DNA of 50,265 nucleotides from Funneliformis mosseae (Eukaryota; Glomeromycota; Glomeromycetes; Glomerales; Glomeraceae): the NCBI GenBank assembly GCA_910592005.1, contig CAJVPP010000087.1:1-50265 (forward strand). Reading direction: 5' to 3'. The notes beneath the pieces were generated by a model. The model did no database searches. It was not told where the DNA came from and saw nothing but the letters and a program-made list of their open reading frames with translations. Each line of letters opens with the position of its first letter. Positions within the stretch are counted from its first letter, which is position 1. Position numbers and translations under genes: made by a program. This document shows, in pieces, positions 24,219 through 36,485 of this stretch.

Positions 24219-25298
24219 TTCTTTTGTTTACACTCTATATATTTGAAGGAAAAAAAAAAAGTTTCGGTAATGAGAAAAAAGTATACGAAACTTACCCCTT
24301 TATAAAAATTCCATTTCCCACTATGAGATTAAAAATCTTCTTTTTCGCACGTTTTTATGTATATTATGTATTATATGGATCGAACATGTTTTATTAAATT
24401 AATCACACAAATAATTACCATATCACATTATGATCAGATATATGAATTCCTTACTTTTTTTATATTTTTTCCTCGTTTTCGAATTACAATCGGGTGGAAA
24501 CGAATAGCGTAACGAAAACGACACGGAAACCGAAACTAAATTCTAACATTAAGCAAAAGAGAATTAAGCAACTAAGCAATTTTTTAAGATATCTTACCAC
24601 CACTATGTTGTACCTTCTCGTTTTTTTATGAATTTATTTTTTTTAAAATTTTCATTTTATTTTATTTTTTATTTTTTTTATTTTATCGTGAACGTGCGAA
24701 AATTTAAGACATTTTTTAGACATTTTGTAATTTACAACCCCTTTTATTTAAACTCCATCAATTCCGATTATATCTCACCCTCTCATGAATTCCGTTTATA
24801 TATATGTTATATACTTTTTCTCTGTTCATTTATTTACATTCACATTCTTTCTTTGTACCTATCTTTTTTTTATTTTTTGTATAACCCACTGTAATATATA
24901 TTTTTTTTTCCTTCAATTGCTTTTTACTTTCATTTCCGCGCACGGAAAATAAACCACATTCCTTTCTTGTATTATATTTTCTCTTTTTTTTTTTTTATAG
25001 TAGTTCCAAACAATGAAATTTTCATCTCGTATTTAAATTATATAATTATATAAATAATCTTTATATACTTCTTTTTATTTTTAATGTATAAAAAAACCAA
25101 ATTCAATGTTTTGACAAAGTATCGTTTCAACTTTATAAATTTTTTTTATTAATACAATAAAATTGAAGTGCGATTTAAAAAAAAAAAAAAACTATCGAAT
25201 TCTCTCGTGTGCAACCAACGTTCATAAAAGTGGTTTGTGATTTTGATAAAATGAAAATATTCCTTTTATGGACATCTACTTATCCTGAAACACGGAGA
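24219..25298. other. Convergent intergenic region with 3' ends of both genes
   Basis: This separates the stop codons of the ECL1-like gene and of the minus-strand small basic gene. Plus-strand AATAAA words lie at 24948-24953 and about 25155-25160, the first some 730 nt after the ECL1-like stop. On the minus strand an AATAAA lies near 25145-25150, about 150 nt after the small gene's stop. A frame at 24628-24894 is almost entirely Phe/Tyr/Ile from T-rich DNA and is not taken as a gene. Confidence 0.45.
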
Positions 25299-25670
25299 CT
25301 ATTTTCCTCGCACTGTCAAAGGTTTATACGATTTCTTTCCCGTAAATACGTCAACGTAATCCCTCTCGTTCTTTCTTCCCTCATCATCGATAACGTCGGT
25401 TGTAACGGCTTGTACTTTTTTTTTTCTCTTGATTTTGGTAACCTTTGTGGTTGCCGATGGTTTTGCGCTGTTTAATGGATCTTGTGATGCCGATTTTGAT
25501 GTCACGATATTATTAGAAATCTCTGCTTGAACTTTTCTCTCTTTTCTCGTCTATTTGATTCATGAAATGCGTATTAATATTAACATGTGGTTTTGATTGA
25601 AAGATAACTTCTTCAAGATTTAGCTTGTTTGACTCACCAAACGTTTATGAGATTTAGCTGATTTTCCCAT
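25299..25670 (-). CDS. Small basic protein, two exons, function unknown
   Basis: Exon 1 starts at ATG 25668-25670 and encodes MGKSAKSHK. An intron of about 117 nt follows, then exon 2 to the stop at 25299. Two splice choices keep the frame: donor GTGAGT (intron from 25637) with acceptor GCAGAG, joining ...HKRL to ISNN (84 residues), or donor GTTTGG (intron from 25642) with acceptor CAG, joining ...HKQ to ISNN (83 residues). The product is rich in Lys, Ser and Thr, carries a strong basic cluster KIKRKKK suited to nuclear or nucleolar import, and ends YKPLTVRGK. The MGKSAKSHKR-type start resembles small conserved fungal nuclear proteins, but I cannot name the family. It is convergent with the ECL1-like gene. 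Confidence 0.55.
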
Positions 25671-28600
25671 CTTGAATATAAGGATCAAAGGATAAACGTT
25701 AGAATGTTAGAAGAAGCATTAACGGAAAAAAAATGAGCATCAGAAAAAAAAAAAAAAAAACCCTCCCCCATCAATTGTTGAATCCATGTGATTTGCGCAA
25801 TGTCGGACAATGGACATTCGATTTCAAACACAGAAAAAAAAAAAAATAAAATAAAATTCCCGCCTAAAAGGTACAAGTCGTAATCCGTCGAGATGAAAGT
25901 AAAAGTTCTCACACAGATAAACGATAAATTTTTCTCGGTTTTCGATTGATTAATCACGAGGAAAATCCGATTATATTCATTTATCATGTGAATTTTATTT
26001 CAAAAACCCTTAAATTTTTTTTTTATTATTTTTAAATAAGATTCGAACGATATACATTTTGGATTTGCTTTAATATAATTTAAAAATATTATTTATACAA
26101 TAAATATTTTTAAGGACCTAAATATCATTGAAAGATATATAAATTAGGAAAATATAAAAATCTGGGGAAATGCTGGTATATTCCCGTGAATTCAAGTCAC
26201 GTGTAAATGCAAAAGAGTAAAATCAAGGGGTTTTATTGATTTTTAAACAAAGAAATGGTTTATTCGTAGAGAATAAGCCTCAAGACGATGAAAGGAAAAC
26301 CCGTTACCTTTCCGCCATGAACAATCACCAAAGGATAACGTCAAAAACTTGAAAGAAAGAAAGCGGCGTCAATCACGTAAAATTCAATAATCTCCTAAAA
26401 TGGATTGATCAAGACTCGAGACAGGATAAAGTTGCGTTTTCGGTCCAAAATGATCGCACAATAGTATGATTGTTGTAAAACTTTCATGAGGTTGAAGGGG
26501 TTGTTTACTGGCGCCGAATGTCTTTTTTTGCAAGTCGAATTTACCTACAAACCTGTTAATCGTGATATGATTGAACCCTTTCATCATATTTTTTCCCATA
26601 CAACTGTCAACTCCGAGAAATCTTTATTTCGCACATACATGTTTGCATACATACGTACATGTATACGATTTGAACGCGCGTTAGCTCCATCTATCGATCT
26701 CTCGATCCCGATTCTCGATCTACTTTTGACAGATTTTCAGATATAATCTATATAAGCAAATTTAAATGCTGGGGTGGTGAGAATTTAGAAATCAGGTAAC
26801 ATATATGTCTTTTTTATTATGATGGAATTGAATATGAAACGTTAAATAAAGCCTTATAAAGATAAATTGTTGGAAAAGAATTGATTCAAACTTAGCAAAT
26901 GATTATTCACCTAGGGAGGTATTCGCCGATCAATCCGTGTAACAAGTTTTTATTTATATGCTACGCCCACTCAACAATATATGTTAATTCTTTTTTTTTG
27001 TAACAATAGATGATAAACAAACGGATCAATTTAAATAAAACCTTTTCGATCTTTAAGAATTCGTTTTTTTCGAATTATACTCCTTAAATAGGATCATTCT
27101 CAAACAAAGAAATGCATTTCATACAGTTGTCAAAAGCACGTTAATAATGAAAATGTTGAACAGTTATTGTTTATTTATTTATTTGTTGGGGGGGGGGTGA
27201 ACAAAAAAAAAAAAAACAATATACTTTAAGTTTACAAATATATACACGTAACTTTTACCAGTATTATTTAGAAACCCCGAATATAAATTCTCTGAGTTAT
27301 GCGTCATCACGTTACGGGTTTAGTCCCTTATTTAATTTTTCATTTACTGGTAAAATTTAAGTCAAGCTTAGCCACGAAAACTAGTTATCGGGTTCACATT
27401 ATATTTGAAGTAACGTTTCTTATATATTTTATAAAACGTTACAAGTCACAAAAAGCATCTCGTGTCGTCTCAGGTCTCAGGTCATTAAAAAGTTCGTAAT
27501 CTCACCAAAAATTTTCTCCGAGTCAGGAATTCGATTTATCAAGTGATTCATTTGTTTACCGTACCTCATTTTAATCTTTTTAATTTATTGTTTATCTTCG
27601 TTTAGGTTATTTGGTGGTTCATACGTGCTCACCAATAGAAGGTAACGATCAATGTTTAATTTTTGGTTTGATTTTTCCTGTGAAGGGGTTCTTTCACTGC
27701 CCAAATTTTTCAGGTAAATAAGATAAAACAATGAACCAAAGTGGATGGTGTGACGTGTACAATGTATAAAGAAAACGGTTTTCTTCATGTTTTAAGATAG
27801 ATTATCAAGTGATACGAGGAAAAAGAAATATTTAAGTGATCAGAAATGATAAGAATGTTTATAATCTTTAAGGATTGATGATTCCTTTCTTGTAGTCTGT
27901 TTTCTCGTAATTTTGTTTCCAATTTCAATCCTCAATTGACATTTTAGGTATCGATTTTCGTGTCATTGCGTTTTGGGGATCCAAACATCAACGAATTTGG
28001 AATACGGCTCCCTGAAAATTCCCATTTGATAATGATTTTTTTATTTTGTTTTTTTGAATTTTTGTTAATTGTAGGGGAATAATAATAAAAAAATAAAAGA
28101 GACGGATACGAAACTTCCCTTGATAAGGTTATATGCCGTCTTTAAAATTTGTCGTACGCGAGGAATTTTTAATGCGTGTCGAAAAAATTTTTAAGGAAAA
28201 AGAAGAAAAGAATTTCCAGTTTTTACCCGGGATTGACCAAAAAAGATTTGCTCGGTGCACAAAATGTGGGTCATTGTCTTGATTTTGTAACTTTCTCCGA
28301 GTCAGCCTTTCTTCGCCTAGAGTTGGTGACCTTACTTAAAGAAAAAAAGGTCAACCGTTAACGGGTAATGATTTTAAGATTTTTAGAATTCGGAAGGAAC
28401 CAGGTTCCGAATACGCAAGGTGAAATTACTGTTTACAAACGGTTTGAAATGTCATACATTATAATGTCCAAATATGACTGAACATTTGTCACATTCGAAA
28501 TTTCGTAAATTCTTTAAAAAACATTAAGATGCCTTCTGTTAAATTTTTAAGCAAGGGCATGCGGTTCGATAACCAATGAATCGATCTCAAAGGTGATGAT

Positions 28601-28866
28601 TATGCATCCAAGTCTAACCTCAAAAGAGTAAATCCTAACCATATTAATCAAAAAACGAATTTTTCTATTAAAATTTCATTACAATAAACAAATAATCCCC
28701 CAAGAAATGTGGCATTCAAAAAATTGGTTGAACTCGGGTCCTCTATCAGGATTTATCAGGTTTTTCATGTACAAACAAAAAATTATTTAATTTTTTTTTT
28801 CATTCAAAGACAATATTAACCTTTTGTGATTACCGAATATTCGTTTGACAAGTTAACAAGTTTAGG

Positions 28867-28897
<31 letters not shown>

Positions 28898-29383
28898 GTG
28901 CTATTGCATTAATGAAATTGCTGATTTATTTGTTCTACAAAATTCATTTTGAGAGACCTTTAACAAAGGGAACTAATTCACATCAAATGAGAAGAGGACG
29001 GTGAAAAAAAAAAATTTTTCCATTTTCATCCATTTCTTTGAGGTTGTGGTTTTAACCGATGCTTAACCCGTAACGCATAGGTTTAGGTGAAAGAAACTCA
29101 CGGAAGATTCCTTGGCAAAAGTTCCAAGAGACAACATTGCTGTCGACCAACAAATACGGTAATCTTTCAAGCATTCCCTTAAATTATTTTTGAAGTAATT
29201 ATTTTTTTTTCTTTTTTCAAATGAAACGTTTTTGCCCGAATTTCCAATATGCAATCAACCTTTTTCTATCAAGATTGGCAGATATAATAAATTGGATGCA
29301 TCGGATCGATTTATACAAAGTAAATAAATATTTTGATGATGCCATTACCCTGCATATTCCAAGTTTGTGAATGAAAACTTTTG

Positions 29384-29386
<3 letters not shown>

Positions 29387-29432
<46 letters not shown>

Positions 29433-29553
29433 TATTTTTTAAAAATAAAATAAAAAAATATATTTTATAATTATTTAATAAAAAAAAAAAAAAAAAAAAT
29501 TTTTTATTGTTCTTTTAGCTTTAATTTTCCAATTTTTTTAAAAAAAATTTTTT

Positions 29554-29588
<35 letters not shown>

Positions 29589-29632
29589 CGAATGTTTTCT
29601 AATGAATTCGAAAAAAAAAAAAAAAAAAAAAT
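29387..29632. repeat. Cluster of very long A and T homopolymers
   Basis: T44 at 29387-29430, an A run near 29480-29499, T33 at 29556-29588 and an A run of about 20 near 29611-29630 lie within 250 bp. Complementary runs face each other, so long A:T hairpins are possible. Homopolymers this long are unstable in replication and in sequencing, so the exact lengths are uncertain. Confidence 0.7.
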
Positions 29633-30674
29633 TATTAAATAGTTGTAAGGTACAAGAAATCTTTAAGGAAATTACATAACGATAACAACGCCTCAAATAA
29701 ACTTTTAAAAAAAAACCCGAATTTTTTTTTTTTTTTTTTTCAAGTTGGAGAATTGTGTAAAAACTTTATCTTGATAAAAAAATTTTTTTTTTCTCTCGAG
29801 CGAAGAGCGAAAAAAAAATAAAAATTAAAGAGTAGATTTTAGATATAATCGGTGTAAACATCATCAATCATCATCTTGAATGTTCCAAACATACCGTCGA
29901 TTATTTACGTTTTCGTCACATTGAGATACCTTTTGACAGTACACGAGAATAACAATAGAGCACGCCATATAACTAAATTTATACAAATCTCGGAAACCTT
30001 CAAAGAAAAAAAAAAAATAAACAGCTAATTAGAATGTCAGGAATAAGGTTTAATATATCGAAGAAAAAGAATTAAGGTTCTAGCATTTAGAAAAAAAAAA
30101 CAATTTTTAAACTGTGTTTATTAAGGAATAAACAAACAATTTGGAACCACTCTCGGTACATTTCAAAAAAAAAAATAATTTTATCCTTTTGATGTCTAGT
30201 ACAAAAAAAAATTGCCGTCTAGTCAAAAAAAAAACACCTTTGCCAATTTTTTTTTCAGAAATTAAGCCAAAATCCCCGAAAAGACCAAAGTCGAATTTCC
30301 CGCTTATCATTTTTTTTTTCTCAAAAAAAAAAAACAAAAATAAAAAACAACAACCACTGCATAACAACAACAACAAAAAAATAACAAAGAAACGCCAGAG
30401 ACATTTTTGCCTGCGAGAAGGCTGTATTGTTTGTGTTTACATGCCACCTAGACATTCGGCATTTTATTGTGACATCCAATGTATTACACGTTTAGATTCG
30501 TTAAAGAAAGTCGATTGCGTCACGTTCCTATTTCTAAGAGGCGTTCTTGTTAAAGGTGTTAAAGGAAGCTTTTGTGGTTAAAGGATGAAGCGATTAAAGA
30601 GCGAACTAATAAATAGAATTGTTGCGAATAATTTAAATAATTCCACCCCAAAAATAGCTTTCTGGATTAGTAAT

Positions 30675-30721
30675 CACGTGAACAAACAACAACTTAAATC
30701 ATCAATGATCGGCACGTGCCG
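30675..30721. promoter_or_regulatory. Paired CACGTG boxes, one in a 12-bp palindrome
   Basis: CACGTG at 30675-30680 is followed 30 bp on by CGGCACGTGCCG at 30710-30721, a perfect 12-bp palindrome that is strikingly G/C-rich for this DNA. CACGTG is the E-box of bHLH regulators (Pho4/Cbf1-type in fungi). Single CACGTG words also lie at 26198-26203 and 35162-35167. No gene could be placed next to the pair. Confidence 0.35.
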
Positions 30722-33125
30722 AAAACCTAGAAATTTGAATCGTTATATATAATAGGTCTAGCGCAAATTAACAAATTTAACCTAAAACATGGAACCTTAT
30801 TCCCTCCGAGTGTATTAGGTTTATTCGTTTCACGACTTCAACACAAAGAAAATTTCACAAGAGATATCCCAATAAGGGTAATCAATTTGAGATTAAGTTT
30901 ACCGTACCGGGTAAATGAAATAAGAATAAACGGATTTAATTATAACCAAAGGATCGAAATTTTCTCTCCGTCAGAATTACGCCAGATTATAGATTGAACC
31001 CTTTTTCGCTCTGTCAACCATGCACAAGTTCCTTATCTTTGCCTAAAACTGGTTTATCCCTCAAAGCACACAAACGTACAAAAAACAAAGTTAATAACGT
31101 AAGCATCATCATTGAGATAATTACCGCTAATTATAATTAGTAAAGTTTGATATCGATGACAAACAAACATGCCCAATCTTGTATCAACTTTAATCTTTTG
31201 GTCTGCGCGTTAAAAGATAAATGAGTCACGATCCCAATTATTTTTAATCTCCAATCACCAAAATCTAAAATCTAATGATAAAAGAGTGAACAAAGGACGA
31301 GGAGAAAAAAGGTCTGACGTACGGATTGTCGTGTTTATTCGTTTATTTCTTAAATCATCCAAATCTCATTAGGTTTAATTTCGTTTGTAATATTTATTCA
31401 GAATGAAGAAGATGAGATCGATCAGATTCGATTCTCATCATCTTGTCTCTTTTTAATGAGCACATTTGTTTTTATTTGTTTGGAGCACACAGTATGTCAT
31501 ATCCACTAAAAAGGTGTCTGAGCCACCCATCCAGGATCACCTTACCGTGTCAAAGTGGTAAATAATGATGCGACCCTGAAACATATTTCAAGTGATTCTT
31601 CTGAATATAGAAGAAATGCCTTGTTTTCAAGGGACATGCGTGTAACTAAGTTTTTCCGAGATCTTCACATTCTATGCTTATTTTATGTAATTAGCCTAAC
31701 CTTTGAAGTTCATTAGATTCATTTTTATAAGATTTTTAAACCTTATAAAACTTTTTGTTTGGGTTACAAACAAACAAACAAGAAAGAACGGTATTGTTTG
31801 TGAAAAAAAAAATGATTGTTTTAGTTCACCCGAAACTTTATTGTTCGTTCCTCATGTTTTTATTTTCATCCGTTTCCTTCGAGAACAGTCACAAAAAAAG
31901 GTACATCATTACCGGAACTATATATAACTCGTTTTTCGATAAAAAAAAAAATAAAGTCTTGACATATTATTACCATGTTTTTGTTTAGTTGCTTTTTCGT
32001 TATGGATTCACGAGAATAAATCATGCTCATCTCCTATTTAAAGAAAACTGAAGCGATACATGTGTTTCGGTCTTTTTTGAGGGGCGTCTAATGCCTGGAA
32101 TAAATTTCCTAAACACACGTTTGTGACAACTGGGAAACGACAAAAACATTTTCGATCAATGTTTCATGATGCACATCTTTTCTTATTTTAGTGATCACGG
32201 TATAACGCCAATTTGAATTTTTTAAAAAAAAAAAAAAGGTCGTTGAAAACATGTTGAATTTATTTGACGGAAACGTGCATTCACGACATGACCTTCAAAA
32301 GAGGCTTTTATCATGATACACTTTTTCAAAGAATCATGATAATACGGAAGGTGATTGTTGTTCTAATAGAATCTCGCCTTTAAATCGTTTATCGTATTGA
32401 AATTTTTAATACATGGATGGTTTACCTTTAGACATTTGCGTACCATACACCTGTCAATCAACCCTAAGAAAACCATGTGTAAAAGTTGGGATTTTGAAGA
32501 ATAAAAGAGAAAAATGGTGCTTTGGAAATTCCCGCGTGAAATTACTGCATATCTCCTGATTTCATCGGCAAATACAATAACGTTACACGATCACATGATT
32601 ATGATTTGACAAAAAACATTTGAACCAAAAGGGTGTTGATGGCTCGTGCTTAATTACTATGTTGCTCAGGTAATTTCTTCGCAATAACGTTAACCATTAT
32701 TACATATATACGGTACTATGGTTGACGATTATCGGTTAAAACCGAATCATTATTTCAATCCTTTTCATGATTTATTTTGTAAAATTGAAAAATAAACGAA
32801 ACGTGCAGAATAAGGTTGCTGTTAGGGAACACTTGTACCCCAGCGCAAGTGACCCTCGATATCGAAAAGGATACTCTAGATTGAGGCCAAGTGGCAGTGC
32901 TTTGACCCTTATCCGGGTCATCAATCATTAACCCTTTTACGCTTTGCAGCTTTAAAAAAATAGTTTATTCACATCCGAGAACAATAAATTCGGACCGAGT
33001 TTGCTACAATATTCGGGATGATTGCTTTCATCCTAATTAAACCGAATATGAATTCCACTTTTGTGATATCCTTGGGTCATTCGATCTAAACCAAGTAAGC
33101 GTTCAATATAAGAGATCTCATGTGA

Positions 33126-33398
33126 AGAACTGCATCGCGTAATTTGCCTGTGAGACCATGCGTTTCAGTTTCAATGCAATTGTATCTCTTTGGTTCCCGA
33201 GTTGACTTGACACAAGAAATCTTGTTACATAACTTTTTTGTCACCATTTTGGAACTCGCGCAAGATTTTGAACTAGAAAACGTGGCTCTGAATCTCATTA
33301 AATTCACATGCAAGAGAAATAGAACAATTGATGGCGTGCTAATTCGTTTCACCTTTTTTGTGAAAATCTCTCAATTATGTTTACGAATGGAAGCTTGA
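33126..33398 (+). CDS. Hypothetical open frame without ATG near its start, weak
   Basis: A stop-free stretch of 90 codons after a TGA at 33123, with the first in-frame ATG only about 16 codons in. It has a mixed, protein-like composition (for example TILELAQDFELENVALNLI, suggesting an amphipathic helix). The opposite strand is also open for 88 codons over the same bases, which weakens both readings. It could be an exon fragment of an undetected gene, but no flanking exon was found. Confidence 0.15.
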   Translation, partial: RTASRNLPVRPCVSVSMQLYLFGSRVDLTQEILLHNFFVTILELAQDFELENVALNLIKFTCKRNRTIDGVLIRFTFFVKISQLCLRMEA

Positions 33399-33542
33399 AA
33401 TAAAAAGGAATTTGTGATGTCTAATCACTTTATTTTTAGGAATATGGTCTGTGCGTTAGTTAAAATTCTCATCAATTCAATTTGCGCGACGAAAATGGAT
33501 CTACGTTTACTGCGGTTCAAAAATGAAAAACCCATCATCCCG

Positions 33543-33566
33543 AAAAAGCATGCATGCATGCTTTTT
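33543..33566. repeat. Perfect 24-bp palindrome around (GCAT)n
   Basis: Five A, then GCATGCATGCATGC, then five T: every base pairs with its mirror over 24 bp. It lies in gene-poor DNA. It may be a cruciform-prone site, a dimeric regulator site, or a minor simple repeat. Confidence 0.6.
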
Positions 33567-34582
33567 TGTTTGTCGAAAAAAATTTTTTTCGTTTTAAAAA
33601 AAAAAAGTTTCTGGAATTAATAATACAACCACTAAAAGATGAATGTCTTTATTTTTTTCCTTTTTCTTTTTTTTTTATTTTTAAATTTTTAATTTTTTTT
33701 TTTATTTTAGAGATTTTTCAGACGATCAATTTTCAAATTGCTCTTGACTAAAAAAAAAAGTGTCGCACCTAATCATCAAGTAGTAAAATTAAAACAACGG
33801 AAATACACAAAGATGTTATCTTTTCTTTTTTTGCGATTCTTTGTTAAAAAAAAAAAAAAAAAAATTCCACATTCTTCTTGGTATCAAATGATTTTTCCAG
33901 AGTCAAGGAAGCACAATTTTATTTAGAATGGATTTACAATAAGGATAAATCTGTTACAATCATGTGCGATTTTATTTTTTGTGGAAAAAAAAAAAAATTT
34001 ATAATGCTTTGTAAGATTACTCGCTTCCGATAGGGCATAAAAGATTTGATTATGACATTTAAAAAAGTTTGATTTATTGATTTCTCGTAATTTGATGATG
34101 CATTTCGATACTAACCAGAATTTCAGATCCGAAATGCGAGGGCCGATCAACATCCTTTTAGGTTAATTTCCTTTGGGGTTGAAATAATTTTTGCCGTGAA
34201 ACACACCTCATAAAGAAACCAATATTTAATTTATCAATCGATAAAAAAATTTTCCGAAACACAACACACACCACATACATATGCTTTGAATTGTTCTACT
34301 TCATGCGAGCCGTCAACTATGGAAAAATATCTTTTTTATTATCGAAAAAAAGGAATTTCATATGAAAAACATTTAACAAAAATGTATGATCTTGAAGCAA
34401 ATTTTACAGATTGCTTGGGTGTAAAAAGAGGATTGGCGCACTTTTTCATTGGTTATTCAGTCAATTCGGGCGAAACTTAAAAATCAAATTTAATTTTTTA
34501 CATAATCTCTCCAATCTTGGGGATTATAATCAGATCAATTCTTTTTTTCTATATGCATGATAATTTTGGAACGACATTTCGC

Positions 34583-34614
<32 letters not shown>

Positions 34615-35200
34615 CACACATCTCAACATAAGTAAAAGAAAAGAATTGGGTATTGAATTTTTTTTTTTTTTGAAAAAAAAATAACCTTAAATCCTTTTAT
34701 TACAGTTTCTCTTTTCAAACATTTAAAACCGAAACTTTAATTTGATGGACAAGACCGTGTAACTTTTACTGAACTGATTTATGAGGTTTCGAATTTTTTC
34801 ACTTACCCAGATCTGGACAATCTATCAATGAACATCTTTGCTCTTTTCGGAAACTTATGTTGATGCTTTGGGTATACTTACGCCCAAATATATTACATGG
34901 GTCTCTTTTTTATATCTCGTGATTTACCCCGACAAAAGTAAAATTCGTCAGTCACAATTCACATAACCACCAAATCTCAGTCACCTGAAATATTGTGACG
35001 CACCATATCACCAACAAATTTCATCCTGCGTCACACCCTCCGCGCTTTCTATTTTCATAAGTATTCTGAGAACTTGGAATTTTTTCGGGGTGCGTAATCA
35101 TATTTTACACCTTTATTTGTCACATGGTTGATTTCTTAATGCCGTAATGCCAGCCAAACGTCACGTGGAGTGGAAAATTTGTTGGTAATACTAGGGTAAA

Positions 35201-35966
35201 TTAATTAATTCGTGTTCCTAAAAGTTTATATTATTGAAATATCATATATTAGATTAAATATTATCTATAAAGTCTAAAAAAAAAAAATACTGTAAAAAAA
35301 GTTTGAACTTTGAAAAGTTTTTTTGTTTTCAATCATACTTAAAATAAAGGATTTGCTTGTAATTTTTTACTATTTGATTTATTTTTTTTATTTTTTTTAT
35401 TATATACATCTTAATATTGTAATTAATGTATAAATATTATTATATAGATGGACTCTCAAGAGAAAAATAACAGTATTGATAATGACAAATTGTAAATATA
35501 TTCTAAATATCATAAAACTTTACCTATCAAACTTTATTTCATAATAAGACTAATAAGCAATTTTGTACTTGATTCACTATCATACAAAACAATTAAAAAA
35601 ATCAAAATGCCTGCAAAAAAGTAATTCTGATGATACTGAACCTGTAAATTTCTTGACTTTTATTTAGAATAGTTAAATGGATTTGCTAAAATTAAAAAAA
35701 AAATATGAATAATTTCAATTAAACATAACTTATATTATAAATGCTTTCTTATTTGATAAATCATCAAAAGAAATTGCTAATTAAATTATAAAGAAAGTTT
35801 CTGATATAAATAGATATTCTTGAAAGTAAATAATTTATTTTAAATTTGTATTACTTATTATAAGTAAAGATGATATATTATTTAGAGAATAATTTAATTG
35901 CAATAGGATGTTTAAAATTACTATTAATATAATAAAAAACATCTTTTAAATTTATATAATTCATGA
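35201..35966. other. AT-rich segment at the start of the repeat block
   Basis: Composition becomes markedly more A/T-rich at about 35200. A short plus-strand stretch beginning ATGGACTCTCAAGAG (35449) reads MDSQEKNNSIDNDK before a stop and may be the 5' remnant of the MULE-like element that follows. No intact frame exists. Confidence 0.35.
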
Positions 35967-36485
35967 ATGTTTTATTCTTCTTCTTCAAATCATTTTATAT
36001 CAGATTATATTAAAAATTTTATTAAAGAAAATATTAATCTTTTACCTTATGAAATCTATATTAAATATGTTTTTAATGAAATAGATTTGTTAATAAATAA
36101 AAAATAAATAATATTTTTAATAGTCAAAATTTATAGTTAATTATTTTAATTATCTGAATTTATTTTATTAAAATATAGCTTAAAAAATATAATTATGCAA
36201 TAATATTTTACTCAGAATCTCTAGTATAAACTATTAACTTTATAACAGGTTTAGATAAGATAATTAAAAAAAAATAAAATTTATTTATATGAATATAAAA
36301 TTAATACTATTTGTAAGTATTAAATCTTTTCTTTTTTTATGTAAAAATTGTAAAATTTTACTAATTTTTTATTTTTTATTTATTTAGATAATACAAATGA
36401 TTTGAAATTTAAACTTTATGATCTTCATTTAGAAGTAAATAATATTAAATTTCTATTAGCTTATCTGTTTTTAAAAATAATTTAA
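35967..36485 (+). pseudogene. MULE-type transposase remnants
   Basis: Two plus-strand fragments are in order. At 35967-36108 a 46-codon frame ends INLLPYEIYIKY ... DLLINKK, matching the region just before the catalytic core in Mutator-like transposases. At 36388-36485, after a sequence that looks like an intron acceptor (TTTATTTAG), comes DNTNDLKFKLYDLHLEV and then IKFLLAYLFLK. This fits the first-Asp segment and the GFPxAYLF-type segment of MULE cores. Both are followed by stops, and the sequence between and after them is degraded. The family call rests on motif spacing and recall of related fungal elements. No terminal inverted repeats were found. Confidence 0.45.

Larger units (their letters stand above)
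25671..35200. other. 9.5-kb gene-poor unique region
   Basis: No gene with domain or splice support was found. Frames up to about 146 codons occur (30141-30581, plus), but they are built on Lys/Phe homopolymers or start at non-ATG codons. Features of note are long T runs (28871-28897, 29387-29430, 29556-29588, 34586-34614), a G9 tract near 27187, and the CACGTG pair and 24-bp palindrome listed separately. A locally GC-richer patch near 31505-31560 can pair AAGGTG with CACCTT, but I cannot assign an RNA to it. Confidence 0.5.

Noticed and set aside
24628..24894. 88-codon Phe/Tyr/Ile-rich plus frame after the ECL1-like gene.
   Set aside because: Its composition is that of T-rich 3' flanking DNA, without a believable protein pattern beyond hydrophobic monotony.
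26384..26746. Overlapping open frames on both strands (71 and 86 codons).
   Set aside because: Short, overlapping in opposite directions, with no domain, introns or promoter signal.
28555..28590. GGTTCGAT word resembling a tRNA T-arm.
   Set aside because: No acceptor, D-arm or anticodon stem could be paired around it; the flanks do not fold into a cloverleaf.
29387..29632. CRISPR-like or structured repeat array.
   Set aside because: It consists only of homopolymers, with no repeat-spacer pattern; and the genome is eukaryotic.
30141..30581. 146-codon open frame on the plus strand.
   Set aside because: It starts at TTG, is mostly Lys/Asn/Phe from A/T homopolymers, and the opposite strand is similarly open. 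No domain or splice support.
33126..33398. Possible ornithine decarboxylase antizyme fragment (LELAxxF ... KRNRTIDGVLIRFTFF loosely resembles the antizyme core).
   Set aside because: Spacing between the motifs is off by about four residues, there is no recognisable programmed frameshift site or first ORF upstream, and the opposite strand is equally open. Treated as chance unless a profile search says otherwise.
34286..34480. Short plus-strand frame with an internal ATG at 34318.
   Set aside because: Only about 53 codons from the ATG, with no recognisable domain and no flanking exons. Could be real but is unsupported.
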